Shown here piece after piece: positions 9,713 through 19,898 of a stretch of DNA of 64,000 nt (positions within the stretch are counted from its first letter, which is position 1; each line of letters starts with the position of its first letter). The notes beneath the pieces were generated by a model. The model ran no database searches. It was given only the letters and a program-made list of their open reading frames with translations, and was not told the origin of the DNA. The DNA comes from Verrucomicrobiia bacterium. Lineage in GTDB: Bacteria; Verrucomicrobiota; Verrucomicrobiia; Verrucomicrobiales; DEV007. The position numbers and the translations under genes were made by a program. The stretch lies in contig JAUIAH010000002.1 in NCBI GenBank assembly GCA_030425385.1, forward strand, positions 248,001 to 312,000, in the 5' to 3' direction.

Positions 9713-10054
9713 CTCTGGTCGTCTCTTATACAGTCGCAATCGGCTGCGTTCAGGTGTGCGGTCTGCTGGTAGAGCGTTTGATGGATCATCATGAATCGGA
9801 AAATGCGCCATGGCGAAGTCCTTGAGTTGTTGATAGGTCGCTTGAGTTCGTCAGGGCCGCGAAGAAACGTAGGCGTTTCCGTGGCTTTGTCTTGTATGAT
9901 GGCTCGTATTCACGCTTCGTGGTTCGCCAAGGCCATTTCAAGGCTGTTGCGACTATCTATCTACCTGCATTCGAATTCTCACGGGCCGACAGGGACGTCG
10001 GCCCGCCCAGGGGTGGCAGTGGGGCGAGGGGAAGGCCGCCCTTCATCGACTCTA
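9713..10054. other. 342-bp intergenic stretch with a strong hairpin
   Basis: No convincing gene is visible. Its main feature is the hairpin at 9982-10005. A plus-strand frame without a start codon is open from 9826 to 10071 (reading FRGFVLYDGSYSRFVVRQGH in part) and overlaps the 3' end of the next minus-strand gene; it looks protein-like but has no ATG/GTG start or ribosome-binding site, so it is not called. The stretch may be further debris of the dinG/GNAT island. Confidence 0.5.
9982..10005 (-). terminator. GC-rich hairpin after the SGNH/propeller gene
   Basis: CGGGCCGAC, a 6-base loop AGGGAC, then GTCGGCCCG form a perfect 9-bp GC-rich stem, 50 bases downstream of the minus-strand stop at 10055. 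No U-tract follows on the minus strand, so it may be a rho-independent-like stop, an mRNA 3' stabiliser, or a member of a dispersed palindromic repeat family. Confidence 0.5.
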
Positions 10055-12907
10055 CTACTCGACTTTCATGATGCCGCGCATGAGGAGGTGGTGTCCGGGG
10101 AAGGTGCACACAAACTGGTAGTCGCCTGGCTCGCTGGGCACGGCGAATTCGATGGTTTGTTCGCCTTTGTGGTCGAGCAGTTTGGTGGCGGCGAGCACTT
10201 GGTCACTTTCTGGGACCCATTCTTTCTCAAATCCTTCGGCTCCTAACAGAACCGCGGCATTGCCCACGTCGTCAGCGGCTCCCGGTTTCACGATGACGAG
10301 GTTGTGCGGCATGAAATCTGGATTGGCGAAGGTGAGCTTGAGGGTCTTGCCTCGCGTGACTTTGAATTGGTTGATGTCGAATTGGAGCTTCTCGACCACG
10401 GTTCCCACGCGAACTTCGATGTGGGTGTCTGTTTCGTTGAGCACGCCCGATTTCTGGGTGACGACGATTTCTTCTTCCTCGACTGCCGTTGTGCCTTGAG
10501 CCGGATCGGCGGCATACCAGTGGTGTTGGACGGTGGCAGCGGCGATACGGGCATGCGGCTCAGGGGAGCCTAACATCTTGGTGAGGAGATCGGTGTTGCG
10601 CACATCATGCTGTTGATGCAGCCAGAGGGCTTCTAACAAATGATGGGCATGATCTTTGTTCTGATGATCCCATTGCGCCATCCACTTTTCACAAGCGGCG
10701 ATGACGGCTTTGGAATCTCGTCCGCTGAGTTCGACGCGTGCGCGATGACGGACGCCGTCGACAGGATGCTCTAACACCTTGAGAAGATTCTCAATGGACT
10801 CCCCGGCGATGGCCACGGGAGCTTGGAGGGGGCTACCCTTGGCGGTGACGCGGTAGATGCGCCCGTGTTGGTGGTCGCGATTGGGGTCACGCACATTGTG
10901 CTGCATGTGCCCGATGATGACATTGTGCCAATCGGCGACATACATGGCTCCATCAGATCCGAAGATGGCATCCGTGGGACGGAAATTCTTGTCGGAACTG
11001 ACGAGAATGTCTGCCTTGGGTGTGCCCCAAACATGGCCGTTCTCGGGGTTCCGCTCGAGGGTGTATTGTTTGATCCCAAGGTAGCCGATGGTGTTGCAGA
11101 TGAGGAAGTCACCTTGCATATCTTCTGGGAAATGAGTGCTGGAAATGACTTCATTGGCTGGGACCGGACGCACTTCTTTCTCTAACAGTTTGTGCATCTT
11201 GAAGCTGTTCCCTTCGGGGCGCACTTGGTAGGCGCGGCCACCGGTGCCGTCGTTGGCATAATGATAACCCCAGTAGTCAAAGGAGATACCGTGCGGGTTG
11301 GGGCTATTGCCAGCGTGATGGGCAATGGTGTAGCGCCGTGGGTCGAAGCGGTACATGGCGGAAGAGCCGGTGCTGAGGGAGGGGCCCCAGGGGTGCTCGA
11401 TGTTGTTGTGTAAGAAGATGCCGCTTTGCCAGTAGATGCCTCCGTCAGGACCGTAGATGAGGTTGTTGGCGGCGTGGTGGGTGTCGGCAGAGCCGATGCC
11501 CTGGAGGATGACTTCGCGGTGATCGGCCACGTCGTCGCCATCGGTATCTTTGAAGAAGATGAGGTTGGGTTGTGAGGCCACGATGACGCCGCCGTTCCAG
11601 AACTCGAATCCTAACGGATTGTGCACCTCACAGAAGGTGATGACTTTGTCCGCTTTGCCGTCGCGATCTTCATCGGGGAGGATGAGGAGGCGATCGTTCA
11701 TTTCCTTTAGAGGCTCCCACTTGGGATAGGTCGGCCAAGCGGCGACCCAGAGGCGGCCCTTGCCATCCACTTGCATTTGCACCGGATTGACGAGTTCGGG
11801 AAATTGCTTTTCATCGGCGAAGAGGCCCACTTCGAAGGGTTCGGTGACCGTGATCTTGTCGAGACCTTCTTCTCCGCTGAGGTAAGTGAGTGATCCTTCC
11901 TTGTTAGGGTTGGAACTCTTGCTTCCACCACCAACGTTGGTCTTCACCGGAATGGGTTCGGGCACATTGCTATCGTCCACTTCCACGTCGCCTCCTTGGG
12001 CACGGGCCCAAATGCGGCGATCACGGTTGTCCGTCATGACATCGATCATCGCGAGCTCGTGCATGAGGACTTCGCGGTTGGTTTGTCCATCGGTGAACTG
12101 GAGCGTGGAACGTCCACCCCACACGTCGTTCCCATCCGTTGCCCGATAGCGATTGAACCAATGCCAGTCTTTGTCCTTCACTGCCTCTCGCAAGGCTTCG
12201 GAAGGACTCCCCAGGGAAACATCTCCTAACAAAGAAGTAGTAATCACCTCGGCGAGATGGCGATCTCCGCGTTCATTAAGATGGATGCCATTGATCGTCA
12301 ACGGAGCTTCGTAGGCTTCGTAGAGTTTCTGGGTGGGATGAAAGATATCGATGAATTCGACCTCTTTCTCTTGGGCCACTTCTTCAATGGCTTTGGTGTA
12401 GGCTGCTAACCTCACATTGTTCCCTTTTCCATCGGGCAGACTCGGATGCCCGAAGTCTTCGTGGGCGATGGGTGAGAAGAGGACGAAACGGGGCTCTGTT
12501 TCTCCGTTAGGCTTGAGCCCACGGTAGCGCTCGATCATGTCGCTGTAGGCTTTCTTGAACGAAGCGATGCCTTCTTTCCCCTGAAAGGACTCGTTGTAGC
12601 CGAAGAAGACGAAGATGACATCCGCCTGAACGTGTTTGAGATATTCTTCTGGAGGACTGAAGCCTTTGTTTCGCGGTCGTTTGTCAATGGTGTCCCCAGG
12701 AAAGGCGAGGTTTCGAATGACGAGTTCATGCTGAGGGAGCTTGCTTTGAAGGAAGGACTCCAGCCAGCCATCGAACTGCAGGCGTCCTGCCGTGGCATTG
12801 CCGATGATCGCGATGCGATCACCTTTCTCAAAACTGAATGCCGCCTGAGAGACGAGCGGGAACAGAAGAAGCGTTCCCAGAAACGAAGTGAGCAAACGTT
12901 TGGTCAT
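10055..12907 (-). CDS. SGNH-like / PVC beta-propeller / cupredoxin fusion protein
   Basis: A 950-residue exported protein with three parts. After a signal peptide ([10 protein letters not shown]) comes an SGNH/GDSL-hydrolase-like domain (about 25-225) that keeps the block V HLNERGD motif. The middle (about 340-720) is the PVC-type soluble-dehydrogenase-like propeller ([36 protein letters not shown]), with calcium-type loops [10 protein letters not shown] and [10 protein letters not shown], then a short helical-repeat stretch. The C-terminus (about 830-950) is a cupredoxin with a full type-1 copper set: His868 (MPHNLV), Cys934, His939 and Met943 ([10 protein letters not shown]). In block I the expected GDS nucleophile is replaced by GNAT, so the hydrolase part may be inactive or use another residue. 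Such propellers are proposed to be dehydrogenases; the copper domain suggests electron transfer outside the cytoplasm (inference). A strong hairpin follows the stop. Confidence 0.88.
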   Translation of the reverse strand: MTKRLLTSFLGTLLLFPLVSQAAFSFEKGDRIAIIGNATAGRLQFDGWLESFLQSKLPQHELVIRNLAFPGDTIDKRPRNKGFSPPEEYLKHVQADVIFVFFGYNESFQGKEGIASFKKAYSDMIERYRGLKPNGETEPRFVLFSPIAHEDFGHPSLPDGKGNNVRLAAYTKAIEEVAQEKEVEFIDIFHPTQKLYEAYEAPLTINGIHLNERGDRHLAEVITTSLLGDVSLGSPSEALREAVKDKDWHWFNRYRATDGNDVWGGRSTLQFTDGQTNREVLMHELAMIDVMTDNRDRRIWARAQGGDVEVDDSNVPEPIPVKTNVGGGSKSSNPNKEGSLTYLSGEEGLDKITVTEPFEVGLFADEKQFPELVNPVQMQVDGKGRLWVAAWPTYPKWEPLKEMNDRLLILPDEDRDGKADKVITFCEVHNPLGFEFWNGGVIVASQPNLIFFKDTDGDDVADHREVILQGIGSADTHHAANNLIYGPDGGIYWQSGIFLHNNIEHPWGPSLSTGSSAMYRFDPRRYTIAHHAGNSPNPHGISFDYWGYHYANDGTGGRAYQVRPEGNSFKMHKLLEKEVRPVPANEVISSTHFPEDMQGDFLICNTIGYLGIKQYTLERNPENGHVWGTPKADILVSSDKNFRPTDAIFGSDGAMYVADWHNVIIGHMQHNVRDPNRDHQHGRIYRVTAKGSPLQAPVAIAGESIENLLKVLEHPVDGVRHRARVELSGRDSKAVIAACEKWMAQWDHQNKDHAHHLLEALWLHQQHDVRNTDLLTKMLGSPEPHARIAAATVQHHWYAADPAQGTTAVEEEEIVVTQKSGVLNETDTHIEVRVGTVVEKLQFDINQFKVTRGKTLKLTFANPDFMPHNLVIVKPGAADDVGNAAVLLGAEGFEKEWVPESDQVLAATKLLDHKGEQTIEFAVPSEPGDYQFVCTFPGHHLLMRGIMKVE

Positions 12908-13008
12908 AGGAATGTAATGGATTGGGACAAACCCCGACCAGGGACGCCCTGTTGCATGCCGAGGTCAAACCGTCCTGCCGTATCAGCAGCCCATTGACAA
13001 GCCTTCTC

Positions 13009-13620
13009 CTACCAAAGGCGCTGGAATCGCATTTCGAATCCAGGCAACTCGGGCTCGGCAGAGACGGTTTCCGGGGCTTCCAGGATGCCCACCTCTTGGC
13101 TTGGCCTGTAAACGTGTACCCGTTTCGTTTGCGGATCGACGAGAAATCCCAGCTTGGCTCCGTTCTCGATATACTCTGCCATCTTGTCTTGGAGGGTCTC
13201 CAGACGATCACTGGGGGAACGCAATTCCACCACGAAATGCGGGCACACTGGCGTGATGCGCAGCCGATCAGTCTCCGTGACGGCCTCCCATACGGCTTGC
13301 GGCAACCAACTGGCGTCCGGGCTCCGCTTAGCGCCATTGGGCAAGGTGAAGATGGTCGATGAACTGAATGCTGGGCCGGACTTGGTGCGCTGTGACCAGG
13401 CGTGCAGTTGGGCTCCCAACTCCAATTCATAGTGGCCACTCGTGGGATTGACAGGGGGCATGATGAGGATCTTTCCGTGGCGGTCCTGCTCGATCCGCAG
13501 CTCGGGGTTCTTCTCGCAGAGCGTCTCGAAATCATCCCCCATCATGGGATGATCCACGATGACCGGATCGGCGTCCTCAGGAAGAGGTAGCTGGATGGCA
13601 AAGCCGCTCTCAATGCTCAT
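13009..13620 (-). CDS. Uma2 family (DUF820) putative endonuclease
   Basis: A 203-residue Uma2/DUF820 protein, a PD-(D/E)XK nuclease-fold family spread widely in cyanobacteria and PVC bacteria. Core residues are visible: RSPDASWL (near residue 100), VVELRSPSD (near 130) and MAEYIENGAKLGFLVDPQTK (near 147-166), in the family order. The length is normal. It stands alone between two exported-protein genes with no toxin-antitoxin or restriction partner. Its cellular role is unknown in the family; some members are carried by mobile elements. The start ATG at 13620 gives a family-typical N-terminus. Longer frames in other phases over this locus are shadows. Confidence 0.88.
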   Translation of the reverse strand: MSIESGFAIQLPLPEDADPVIVDHPMMGDDFETLCEKNPELRIEQDRHGKILIMPPVNPTSGHYELELGAQLHAWSQRTKSGPAFSSSTIFTLPNGAKRSPDASWLPQAVWEAVTETDRLRITPVCPHFVVELRSPSDRLETLQDKMAEYIENGAKLGFLVDPQTKRVHVYRPSQEVGILEAPETVSAEPELPGFEMRFQRLW

Positions 13621-13640
13621 GGCTGAAGGGTAACATGGTC

Positions 13641-16600
13641 CTAGCGATTAAACAAGAACGCGGGCGAATTGATGAGGGCCCAGGCGATGTCCTGTGCCCC
13701 GGTGAGGCGTTTGTTCTTGCGCTGTTCCGTGCTGAGAACCACCGCCCGTTTCAAGGTTTCCAGCTTGGGATCTGTCGGAAGGGGCTTCTCCGCTTCTGCG
13801 AGAGCATGCTCCAGAGCAATCAACTTGGCGTCCTTGCCGCGCTTGGCTTTAGCTTTTGTGAGGGCCGCGTGCTGAGCGAGCCACTCGGCATCGCGTTCTC
13901 TGAAATAGTGAAACAGATGCTCACTAGCATCTGCACTCCGATCCTCAATGGGCGTCTGCACGATCGCGTGGATCTGATGAGGCAGACCAAACTGATGCGG
14001 GAGAGGATCATTGGTTACGGAAACTCGGAACCGTCCCAACCCAAACTTCTTGCCATTGTAGAGTTGCGCTAACCCTAATGAGAAACGTGTGCCATCCTGA
14101 TTCTCGATCGGTTTCTCAAAGGCAAAGACAGCGATGTGATCTTTGCCTGTTTGCGGATGGACCGCCCAACCATTGTTGGCACCGTCACGCTTACCATCGA
14201 TCGCCGTGGCCACACCGTAGCCTTCCTGACTGAAGTCGGCCCGAGCCTGCTGGAGAGATAGCGTTTCAAATGGAGGCAACATGCCCTGCATCAGGGTCAT
14301 CTCGCGGAGAAGCACCGTTCCTTTGACATTGCCAGGATCGAATCGCAAGCCAGTGAGGGCATCTTTGCTAGAGAAAGCCATCCGATGCACCGACCACTCA
14401 TGAACCGATCCCACCAAGGTCATCCGCTGCGAACGATCGGCATGAGGTTCCGGATGGTTCTCCGTCATCCAATAGAGTTCTGCGTCGAGATTGCCGTCAA
14501 ATCGGGCGGCGAACTCAAGGATGTAGTTCCCTGGCTTTGCCGAAACCTGACGATTCGCAATGTGAGGGTCCTTCCCCTCACTGGTGATGATCACGTGATC
14601 GTCACCTGCCTTCAACGCGGCTTCATTCGTGGCCTCCCAACCGGAGAGCCCTTCAGCAAAGGCCCACCGATGAAGGACGGGCCAATCGCTGCTGTCGATG
14701 GCATTGGCAGCAGCTACCGTGAATTCGGTGAGGACGAAATTGCCGTCATCAGCCCGACCAGGTCCCTGATTGGGAAAACGTTCGTCACGAAGGGCTTCGA
14801 TGCGGATTCCCGTGATCTCTGGCAACGCCGTCTCGGCTGTGATCGTGTAAGTGACCTTGTCGTTGCGACCACTCGCCACGATGGAGCCATCGGCTTGGTG
14901 ACGCAGAATCGCCCCGTTACTCGTCTGGAGCATTGAGGGATGGAGGGTCACCCATTCAGTCGTGTCTTTGTAAGTCTCCTCCCAGGCCTGCTGCTGTCCT
15001 TTGAGTGCCTCCTCAACCGCCGCCAGCGTCTCACTCAGGGTCGCCACCTGTTGCCGCTGCTCTTCATCACGCTGCTCCTCAATGCCGACCAGTTCCACAC
15101 GGTAAGCGTCTAGGATCTCCTTCGCCTCCGCGATGGCATCTTGGCGCGCCTTCTTGGCTGACGCCACCTCTTCCGCTGTCTCTGATTGATAATCCGTCAA
15201 GGCGTCTACCACTTGATCGTGCTCCCTATCAATCACGTCAAAGACCGCCTGACTCAAGGCCACCTCGTCCTCGGTAGCTGACCGATTCAGAATGCGCATG
15301 AAGAGCGCCTCCACCAACTCCTCTGGCTCATTCATCTCGCTCACCAGTTTCGCTATGGCATTGTTAGGATCACTGATGGCATCATTGACCGTAGGGCCAC
15401 TGATCAAGGCCATGATGGGTCCTAACTGAAGTTCATCATTGCGCTCACATTCACAGGCACTCTCACGCACCGGCCGACCAAGATTGGCAAGGAACCCATC
15501 CTTCAATTTCACGCCCACGTCGGGCAACTGCGCCGCACGGGTACCCTCCGGGACTCCAGGGATCTTGGACATCGCTCCCGTGACCGCGTGCACGGCGTCG
15601 TAGAGCACTTCCGCGGGCAATCGACGCGCCTTCGCATGGGAAAAATTGATGGCATCATCCTCGTTCCAGGTATCGGTCTCAATGGATAACTGATAGGTTC
15701 GCGACTGACAGATCAACTTCACGAGTGCTTGGGTGTCAAAGCCGCTGGCGATGAACTGATCCGTTAGCCAACGCAACAATTCCGGATTGCTTGGAGGATT
15801 CCCAGCTCGGATGTCGTCTAACGGTTCAATCAATCCCGTGCCGATCAAGTATCCCCACACGCGATTCACGTAACTGGAGGCAAAGTAGGGATTGTCCGGG
15901 GCCGTGATCCAGTGCGCCATCTGCTCTCGGCGAGACGCCTCCTCAGGGAGGCTCACACTTGCCTCATACGGAAATCGCGGCGCAGCTACTTCCTTGGTCC
16001 GGTCGTGAATGACTTCCCCCTCCCTTTTGTCAAAGACCACTTCGTACAAGGGTTTCCCTCCTTCTACGGCGGTGCCACCAATCTTCTTGTCCCCGCTGGC
16101 ATCATCTTTCTTGAGGCCGACCTGCCCAAAGTAGGCCGCCATTTCGTAGTAGTTGTCCTGGGTCCAGCGCTCGAAAGGATGATCATGGCACTTGTTGCAG
16201 TTAAAGCGCACGCCGAGGAAGAGATGGGTCGTGTTCTCCATGGTATCTTCTGGCGTCCGCAGAATCTTATAGTAGGAGGCTGCTGGATTGTCTTTGTTAG
16301 AACCGGACGCCGTCAGAATCTTCCTCACAAAAGCGTCATAGGGCGTGTTATGAGCCACTTCATTTCTGATCCAATCACGAAAACGCTTTGCGCCTTCTGC
16401 CGCGAGGAATTTGCGGTTCACTTGCAAGAGATCCGCCCATTTGTTGGACCACAGATCAATGTAGGGATCGCTACCAACGAGCTGATCAATCAACTTCGTG
16501 CGTTTCGAGTCGGAAGGATCTGCCAAGAAGGTCCGCACCGTCTCGGGCGATGGTGGCAGTCCGGTGAGATCCATGGAAAGTCTCCTGACAAAGTCCGCAT

Positions 16601-19043
16601 CGCCGCACACAGGCGCTGAGGAGGTCTTCGTCCGCTTGAGCTTGGCGGCGACGAAACGGTCGATCTCATTGACCGGTGTCACGTCTTCCCACACGAATCC
16701 CGATCGATCGCCCATCACGGTCACGATGGTGGAAGCGTAGTTGCCTTCGTAGCGCACAAGCAGGGCGGCTTCGCCCCGGCGGCGTGTGGTGATGAGTCCG
16801 AAATCATCCACTGCCGCCACCTCTGCATTCCCGCTTTCGGTAAAGGCTTCCCGAGTGACGTCGCGTTGAGATCCGTCCGGATAGTTCGCGAGCACACGGA
16901 TCTGCTGCTGGTCTCCAATGGTCTGAATGACAGGGTTGTGCGGATAGATCTCGATCCCGGTGGCTTTGGCAGCGTCAAGGTCGACAGTCGCTCCCTCTGC
17001 GATCCATGCGCGAATCACTTGATAGGCATCACTGTCAGGGCTGATGATTTGACCGCCCTCATGAGGCACGCCACCAGTAGCCTTCATGAGGAGGAGGCTG
17101 CTATCGGGAGCAGCCGCGTTGATACGCCGAGCCGCGATGTCGTCCGTGAAGGCTCTCAGGTCAAAGATGGGATCATACCCACGCAAGGAGAGCTTGAATC
17201 CATTCTTCCCATCTTTCGCCCCATGACAGGTCCCGGCATTGCACCCCGCTTTTGAGATCACTGGATTCACATCGCGGATGTAGTCAGGGCGGAAGGGATC
17301 GGTCAGCCCGCTAGAGGTCACGGGAAGATCCACGGTTCGCCCAGCATACGACAGCGCGAGGGTATACGAGCCATCTGCCAACGCCTTGATCACTCCCGTT
17401 TCGGAAACGTGCACGGCTTTGTTAGGGGCGACATGAAGATCACGCGTCACATCGACCACGTCACCGCTGGTCAGTTGCGCCATGACGATCATTTGCGCGT
17501 AGGCGTGCGGATTGGTGAGAGTGACAGCACTCGGCTCCACGAGCAACCCTGCGACCTCTTCTGCTCGATGCCGTTGGACCTTCACAGGGACAAATTCTTT
17601 GATGCTCGCCCCACCGTCAGCGACGAACAAACGCACTTTCCCATCACCTCCTGCGGCGGCGACGGTGTTTCCGTCAGGGGAGAACGCCACGGCGTAGATC
17701 CCCGTTTCTACCTGGAGCGCTGCCAAGGTCTCCGAACTGGATTCATGATAGGCTCGGAGCGCTTTCTGTTCATCCCCGCTTCGTTGATGGGTGGGTTTCT
17801 CCAGGATCTTGCGGATGTTCTCCTCTAAGGTGGCGTCGGGCTCGATGGCAAAGACCTGTATTTCGCCCCGTCCATCAAGACTGCTCCCCGCCGCGATCCG
17901 TCGCGCGTCCCGACTGAAGGCCACACTCCACACGCGTCCCTCTAGCGAGGGCAACTCTTGGAGGAGATTGGCATCATCACCGATGACTCGCTTCGTCGTC
18001 CGGAACATCTTGTAGATCTTGGGCACGCCGTCTGCGCCTCCGACGAGGATCTCATCACGCAAGGGATGACGATCCACCGACGTCATGCCGCCCTTGAGCG
18101 CACCGGGCGTGATGGAGGTAATGTTATCCATGAATCGTTGCGTCGCCACCTCCGTCAGCTTAGCGGTCATGTCGCGCCCCACGGAAACGAGATGGGTGCC
18201 TTCGAGGGAGAAGGCGGTGTCGAAGACCCAATCATTATGGGATCCCTGATAGAGCACCTGCTCGCCTGTCGTCGCATCGATGGCTCGGACCGAGCGATCG
18301 CTGCACCCAAAGGCAATGGTCGCCCCATCTGGAGACCAACTGGCACCGTAGACCGTATCATAGGTCACGGGCACGGAAAGCGTGAGGGTCCGTTTGGCCA
18401 CATCCCAAACTTGAACTTCACCCATGCGCGCTGGCAGCCCCCCAGTCACCGCCAACCGGGTGCCATCGGGTGAGAACGCCACGGACTCAATGCGCTCTGA
18501 CATTCCCACTAACCGCGCCTCTAGGCCCGAGCCATCGGCCCGATGCAAGAGGACTTCATGGAAACCAGCCACCGCCAGCCATCTCCCATCGGGAGAGAAG
18601 TCCAGAGACGTGATGACAGGTGGACGTGTATACATGGGAGGATGCTCAGCCGTGTAACGGATCTTGGCATTCTTGGGCGTGTCATCCTCGGCTCCTTCAG
18701 TGATCCAGCGAGCAATGAGCTCACGCTCCGCAGGGTCCAGCGCTGGTTTCCCCTTTGGCATCGCTGCCTTGCCCGACTCATCCGTAGTGATCTCTTGGAG
18801 AAGCGGGCTTTCCTTTGGTTTCCCTGGCACAATTGCCACATCCTCATCACCTCCTTCTAACAAACGCGCATGCGTTGTCATCACATACCCTCCCTTATCC
18901 TTTGCAGGCTGGTGACACCCATGACAGTGCGCCTGAAAGAGGGGACGGATCTGCTTGTAGTAGCTAACCGACTCCGCTGAGGCGGTTAGCGACAGCAATC
19001 CCATCAAGGAGAGGAGTCGATACAACAAAGGTGGCATGTTCAT
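13641..19043 (-). CDS. Giant cytochrome / WD40 / DUF1549 / DUF1553 protein
   Basis: An 1800-residue exported protein. In order: signal peptide (LLSLTASAES); PSCyt1 cytochrome domain with CHGCH (near residue 39) and its distal AAMPKGKPALDP loop; WD40 propeller (about 140-480, repeats such as VAFSPDGTRLAVTGG and GASWSPDGATIAFG); a bacterial Ig-like segment; a second heme-like site GCNAGTCHGAKDGKNGFKLS (near 600); another Ig-like segment; DUF1549 (from about 787, with NCNKCHDHPFERW near 949); DUF1553 (from about 1040, YVNRVWGYLIGTGL); a coiled coil (about 1270-1340); and a galactose-binding-like region. Unlike the other two DUF1549 genes in the window it has no DUF1501 partner. Electron transfer coupled to breakdown of a large substrate is a plausible but unproven role. 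The stop is 20 bases from the Uma2 gene start. Confidence 0.9.
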   Translation of the reverse strand: MNMPPLLYRLLSLMGLLSLTASAESVSYYKQIRPLFQAHCHGCHQPAKDKGGYVMTTHARLLEGGDEDVAIVPGKPKESPLLQEITTDESGKAAMPKGKPALDPAERELIARWITEGAEDDTPKNAKIRYTAEHPPMYTRPPVITSLDFSPDGRWLAVAGFHEVLLHRADGSGLEARLVGMSERIESVAFSPDGTRLAVTGGLPARMGEVQVWDVAKRTLTLSVPVTYDTVYGASWSPDGATIAFGCSDRSVRAIDATTGEQVLYQGSHNDWVFDTAFSLEGTHLVSVGRDMTAKLTEVATQRFMDNITSITPGALKGGMTSVDRHPLRDEILVGGADGVPKIYKMFRTTKRVIGDDANLLQELPSLEGRVWSVAFSRDARRIAAGSSLDGRGEIQVFAIEPDATLEENIRKILEKPTHQRSGDEQKALRAYHESSSETLAALQVETGIYAVAFSPDGNTVAAAGGDGKVRLFVADGGASIKEFVPVKVQRHRAEEVAGLLVEPSAVTLTNPHAYAQMIVMAQLTSGDVVDVTRDLHVAPNKAVHVSETGVIKALADGSYTLALSYAGRTVDLPVTSSGLTDPFRPDYIRDVNPVISKAGCNAGTCHGAKDGKNGFKLSLRGYDPIFDLRAFTDDIAARRINAAAPDSSLLLMKATGGVPHEGGQIISPDSDAYQVIRAWIAEGATVDLDAAKATGIEIYPHNPVIQTIGDQQQIRVLANYPDGSQRDVTREAFTESGNAEVAAVDDFGLITTRRRGEAALLVRYEGNYASTIVTVMGDRSGFVWEDVTPVNEIDRFVAAKLKRTKTSSAPVCGDADFVRRLSMDLTGLPPSPETVRTFLADPSDSKRTKLIDQLVGSDPYIDLWSNKWADLLQVNRKFLAAEGAKRFRDWIRNEVAHNTPYDAFVRKILTASGSNKDNPAASYYKILRTPEDTMENTTHLFLGVRFNCNKCHDHPFERWTQDNYYEMAAYFGQVGLKKDDASGDKKIGGTAVEGGKPLYEVVFDKREGEVIHDRTKEVAAPRFPYEASVSLPEEASRREQMAHWITAPDNPYFASSYVNRVWGYLIGTGLIEPLDDIRAGNPPSNPELLRWLTDQFIASGFDTQALVKLICQSRTYQLSIETDTWNEDDAINFSHAKARRLPAEVLYDAVHAVTGAMSKIPGVPEGTRAAQLPDVGVKLKDGFLANLGRPVRESACECERNDELQLGPIMALISGPTVNDAISDPNNAIAKLVSEMNEPEELVEALFMRILNRSATEDEVALSQAVFDVIDREHDQVVDALTDYQSETAEEVASAKKARQDAIAEAKEILDAYRVELVGIEEQRDEEQRQQVATLSETLAAVEEALKGQQQAWEETYKDTTEWVTLHPSMLQTSNGAILRHQADGSIVASGRNDKVTYTITAETALPEITGIRIEALRDERFPNQGPGRADDGNFVLTEFTVAAANAIDSSDWPVLHRWAFAEGLSGWEATNEAALKAGDDHVIITSEGKDPHIANRQVSAKPGNYILEFAARFDGNLDAELYWMTENHPEPHADRSQRMTLVGSVHEWSVHRMAFSSKDALTGLRFDPGNVKGTVLLREMTLMQGMLPPFETLSLQQARADFSQEGYGVATAIDGKRDGANNGWAVHPQTGKDHIAVFAFEKPIENQDGTRFSLGLAQLYNGKKFGLGRFRVSVTNDPLPHQFGLPHQIHAIVQTPIEDRSADASEHLFHYFRERDAEWLAQHAALTKAKAKRGKDAKLIALEHALAEAEKPLPTDPKLETLKRAVVLSTEQRKNKRLTGAQDIAWALINSPAFLFNR

Positions 19044-19103
19044 AGAACCAAGGTTGTCCCATCAATGCCATGCCGCCCGGGGTTGACTCAAGGCAATAAG
19101 GCC

Positions 19104-19898
19104 TCAACGCTGTTCGCAGACGGTTTCGGGGGCGATGACGATCCCGCCATCCACGCCCCATTCGCTACCCGTCACATAGCGGGCGCGCGTCGCCAGATAC
19201 AAGACGGCCTCGGCAATCTCTTCTGGATCTGCGAGCCGTCCCAGCGGTAAGTGCGCAGCTGCTGCCTGTAGGGCGTCCTCTTCCATGAAACGGCGTTCCC
19301 CTGGCGTGTCCGTCCAGCCTGGATTGACGGTATTGACGCGAATATGATAGGGAGCCAATTCCTTGGCGAGCACGCGTGCGAAGTGATTTGCCGCCGCCTT
19401 GCTCATGGCATAAGCGGCATTGTTGGCGAAGACAAATTTCGCATGCACAGAACCAATCACCGTGATGCTCCCAGGCGGGCGTCCCGCTTTCTGTCCGTTG
19501 ATGAGCGTTAGGGCAGCGGCTTGGCACACATGAAAGAGTCCAAACTGATTCACCTCGATCGTCCGCCGAAAGCCTTCCCAGCTCGCGTCAGCCACCCGCT
19601 CCCGCTGCATCCACGCGGCATTGGACACCACGTGATCCACATGGCCCCAGTGAGCCACTGCTTGCGCGAACATTTCCTGCATGGCCGTGCGATCGGTGAC
19701 ATCCGCTTGTACAAACAGCGCCCGTCGTCCCACGGCTTCAATCTCAGCAGCGACTTGAGCACCGGCTACTTCCCTATCATTCACCACCACGTCGGTGCCA
19801 TCACGTGCGAATGCTAGAGCAATGGCTCGCCCAATGCCCTGCCCGGCACCGGTGACGAGCGCAACAGAAGGGGAAGAGGGATCTGCCGATGGTGTCAT
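19104..19898 (-). CDS. Short-chain dehydrogenase/reductase (SDR)
   Basis: A classical NAD(P)-dependent SDR of 264 residues. The cofactor-binding TGAGQGIG motif is near residue 17, the NAA-type motif reads SNAAWM, and the catalytic site has Ser in GSVHAKF plus Tyr and Lys in YAMSK. The end carries the usual PEEIAEAVLYLATRARYVTG and VDGG blocks. This pattern fits the glucose 1-dehydrogenase/3-oxoacyl-ACP reductase-like branch; the substrate cannot be predicted. Its ATG overlaps the stop of the upstream CotH gene by four bases (ATGA), so translation of the two is coupled. The pairing of a cytoplasmic oxidoreductase with a secreted CotH protein is odd and unexplained. Confidence 0.9.
   Translation of the reverse strand: MTPSADPSSPSVALVTGAGQGIGRAIALAFARDGTDVVVNDREVAGAQVAAEIEAVGRRALFVQADVTDRTAMQEMFAQAVAHWGHVDHVVSNAAWMQRERVADASWEGFRRTIEVNQFGLFHVCQAAALTLINGQKAGRPPGSITVIGSVHAKFVFANNAAYAMSKAAANHFARVLAKELAPYHIRVNTVNPGWTDTPGERRFMEEDALQAAAAHLPLGRLADPEEIAEAVLYLATRARYVTGSEWGVDGGIVIAPETVCEQR

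Noticed and set aside
9791-10246. 151-codon plus-strand frame running from the GNAT debris into the cupredoxin gene
   Set aside because: Its 3' half is a shadow of a conserved minus-strand coding region.
12828-13535. 235-codon minus-strand frame overlapping the Uma2 gene in another phase
   Set aside because: Composition is Arg/Ser/Pro-rich and it contains no motif; Uma2 in the true frame has all family blocks.
15912-16619. 235-codon plus-strand frame within the giant cytochrome/WD40 gene
   Set aside because: Antisense shadow over conserved DUF1549 sequence with no features of its own.
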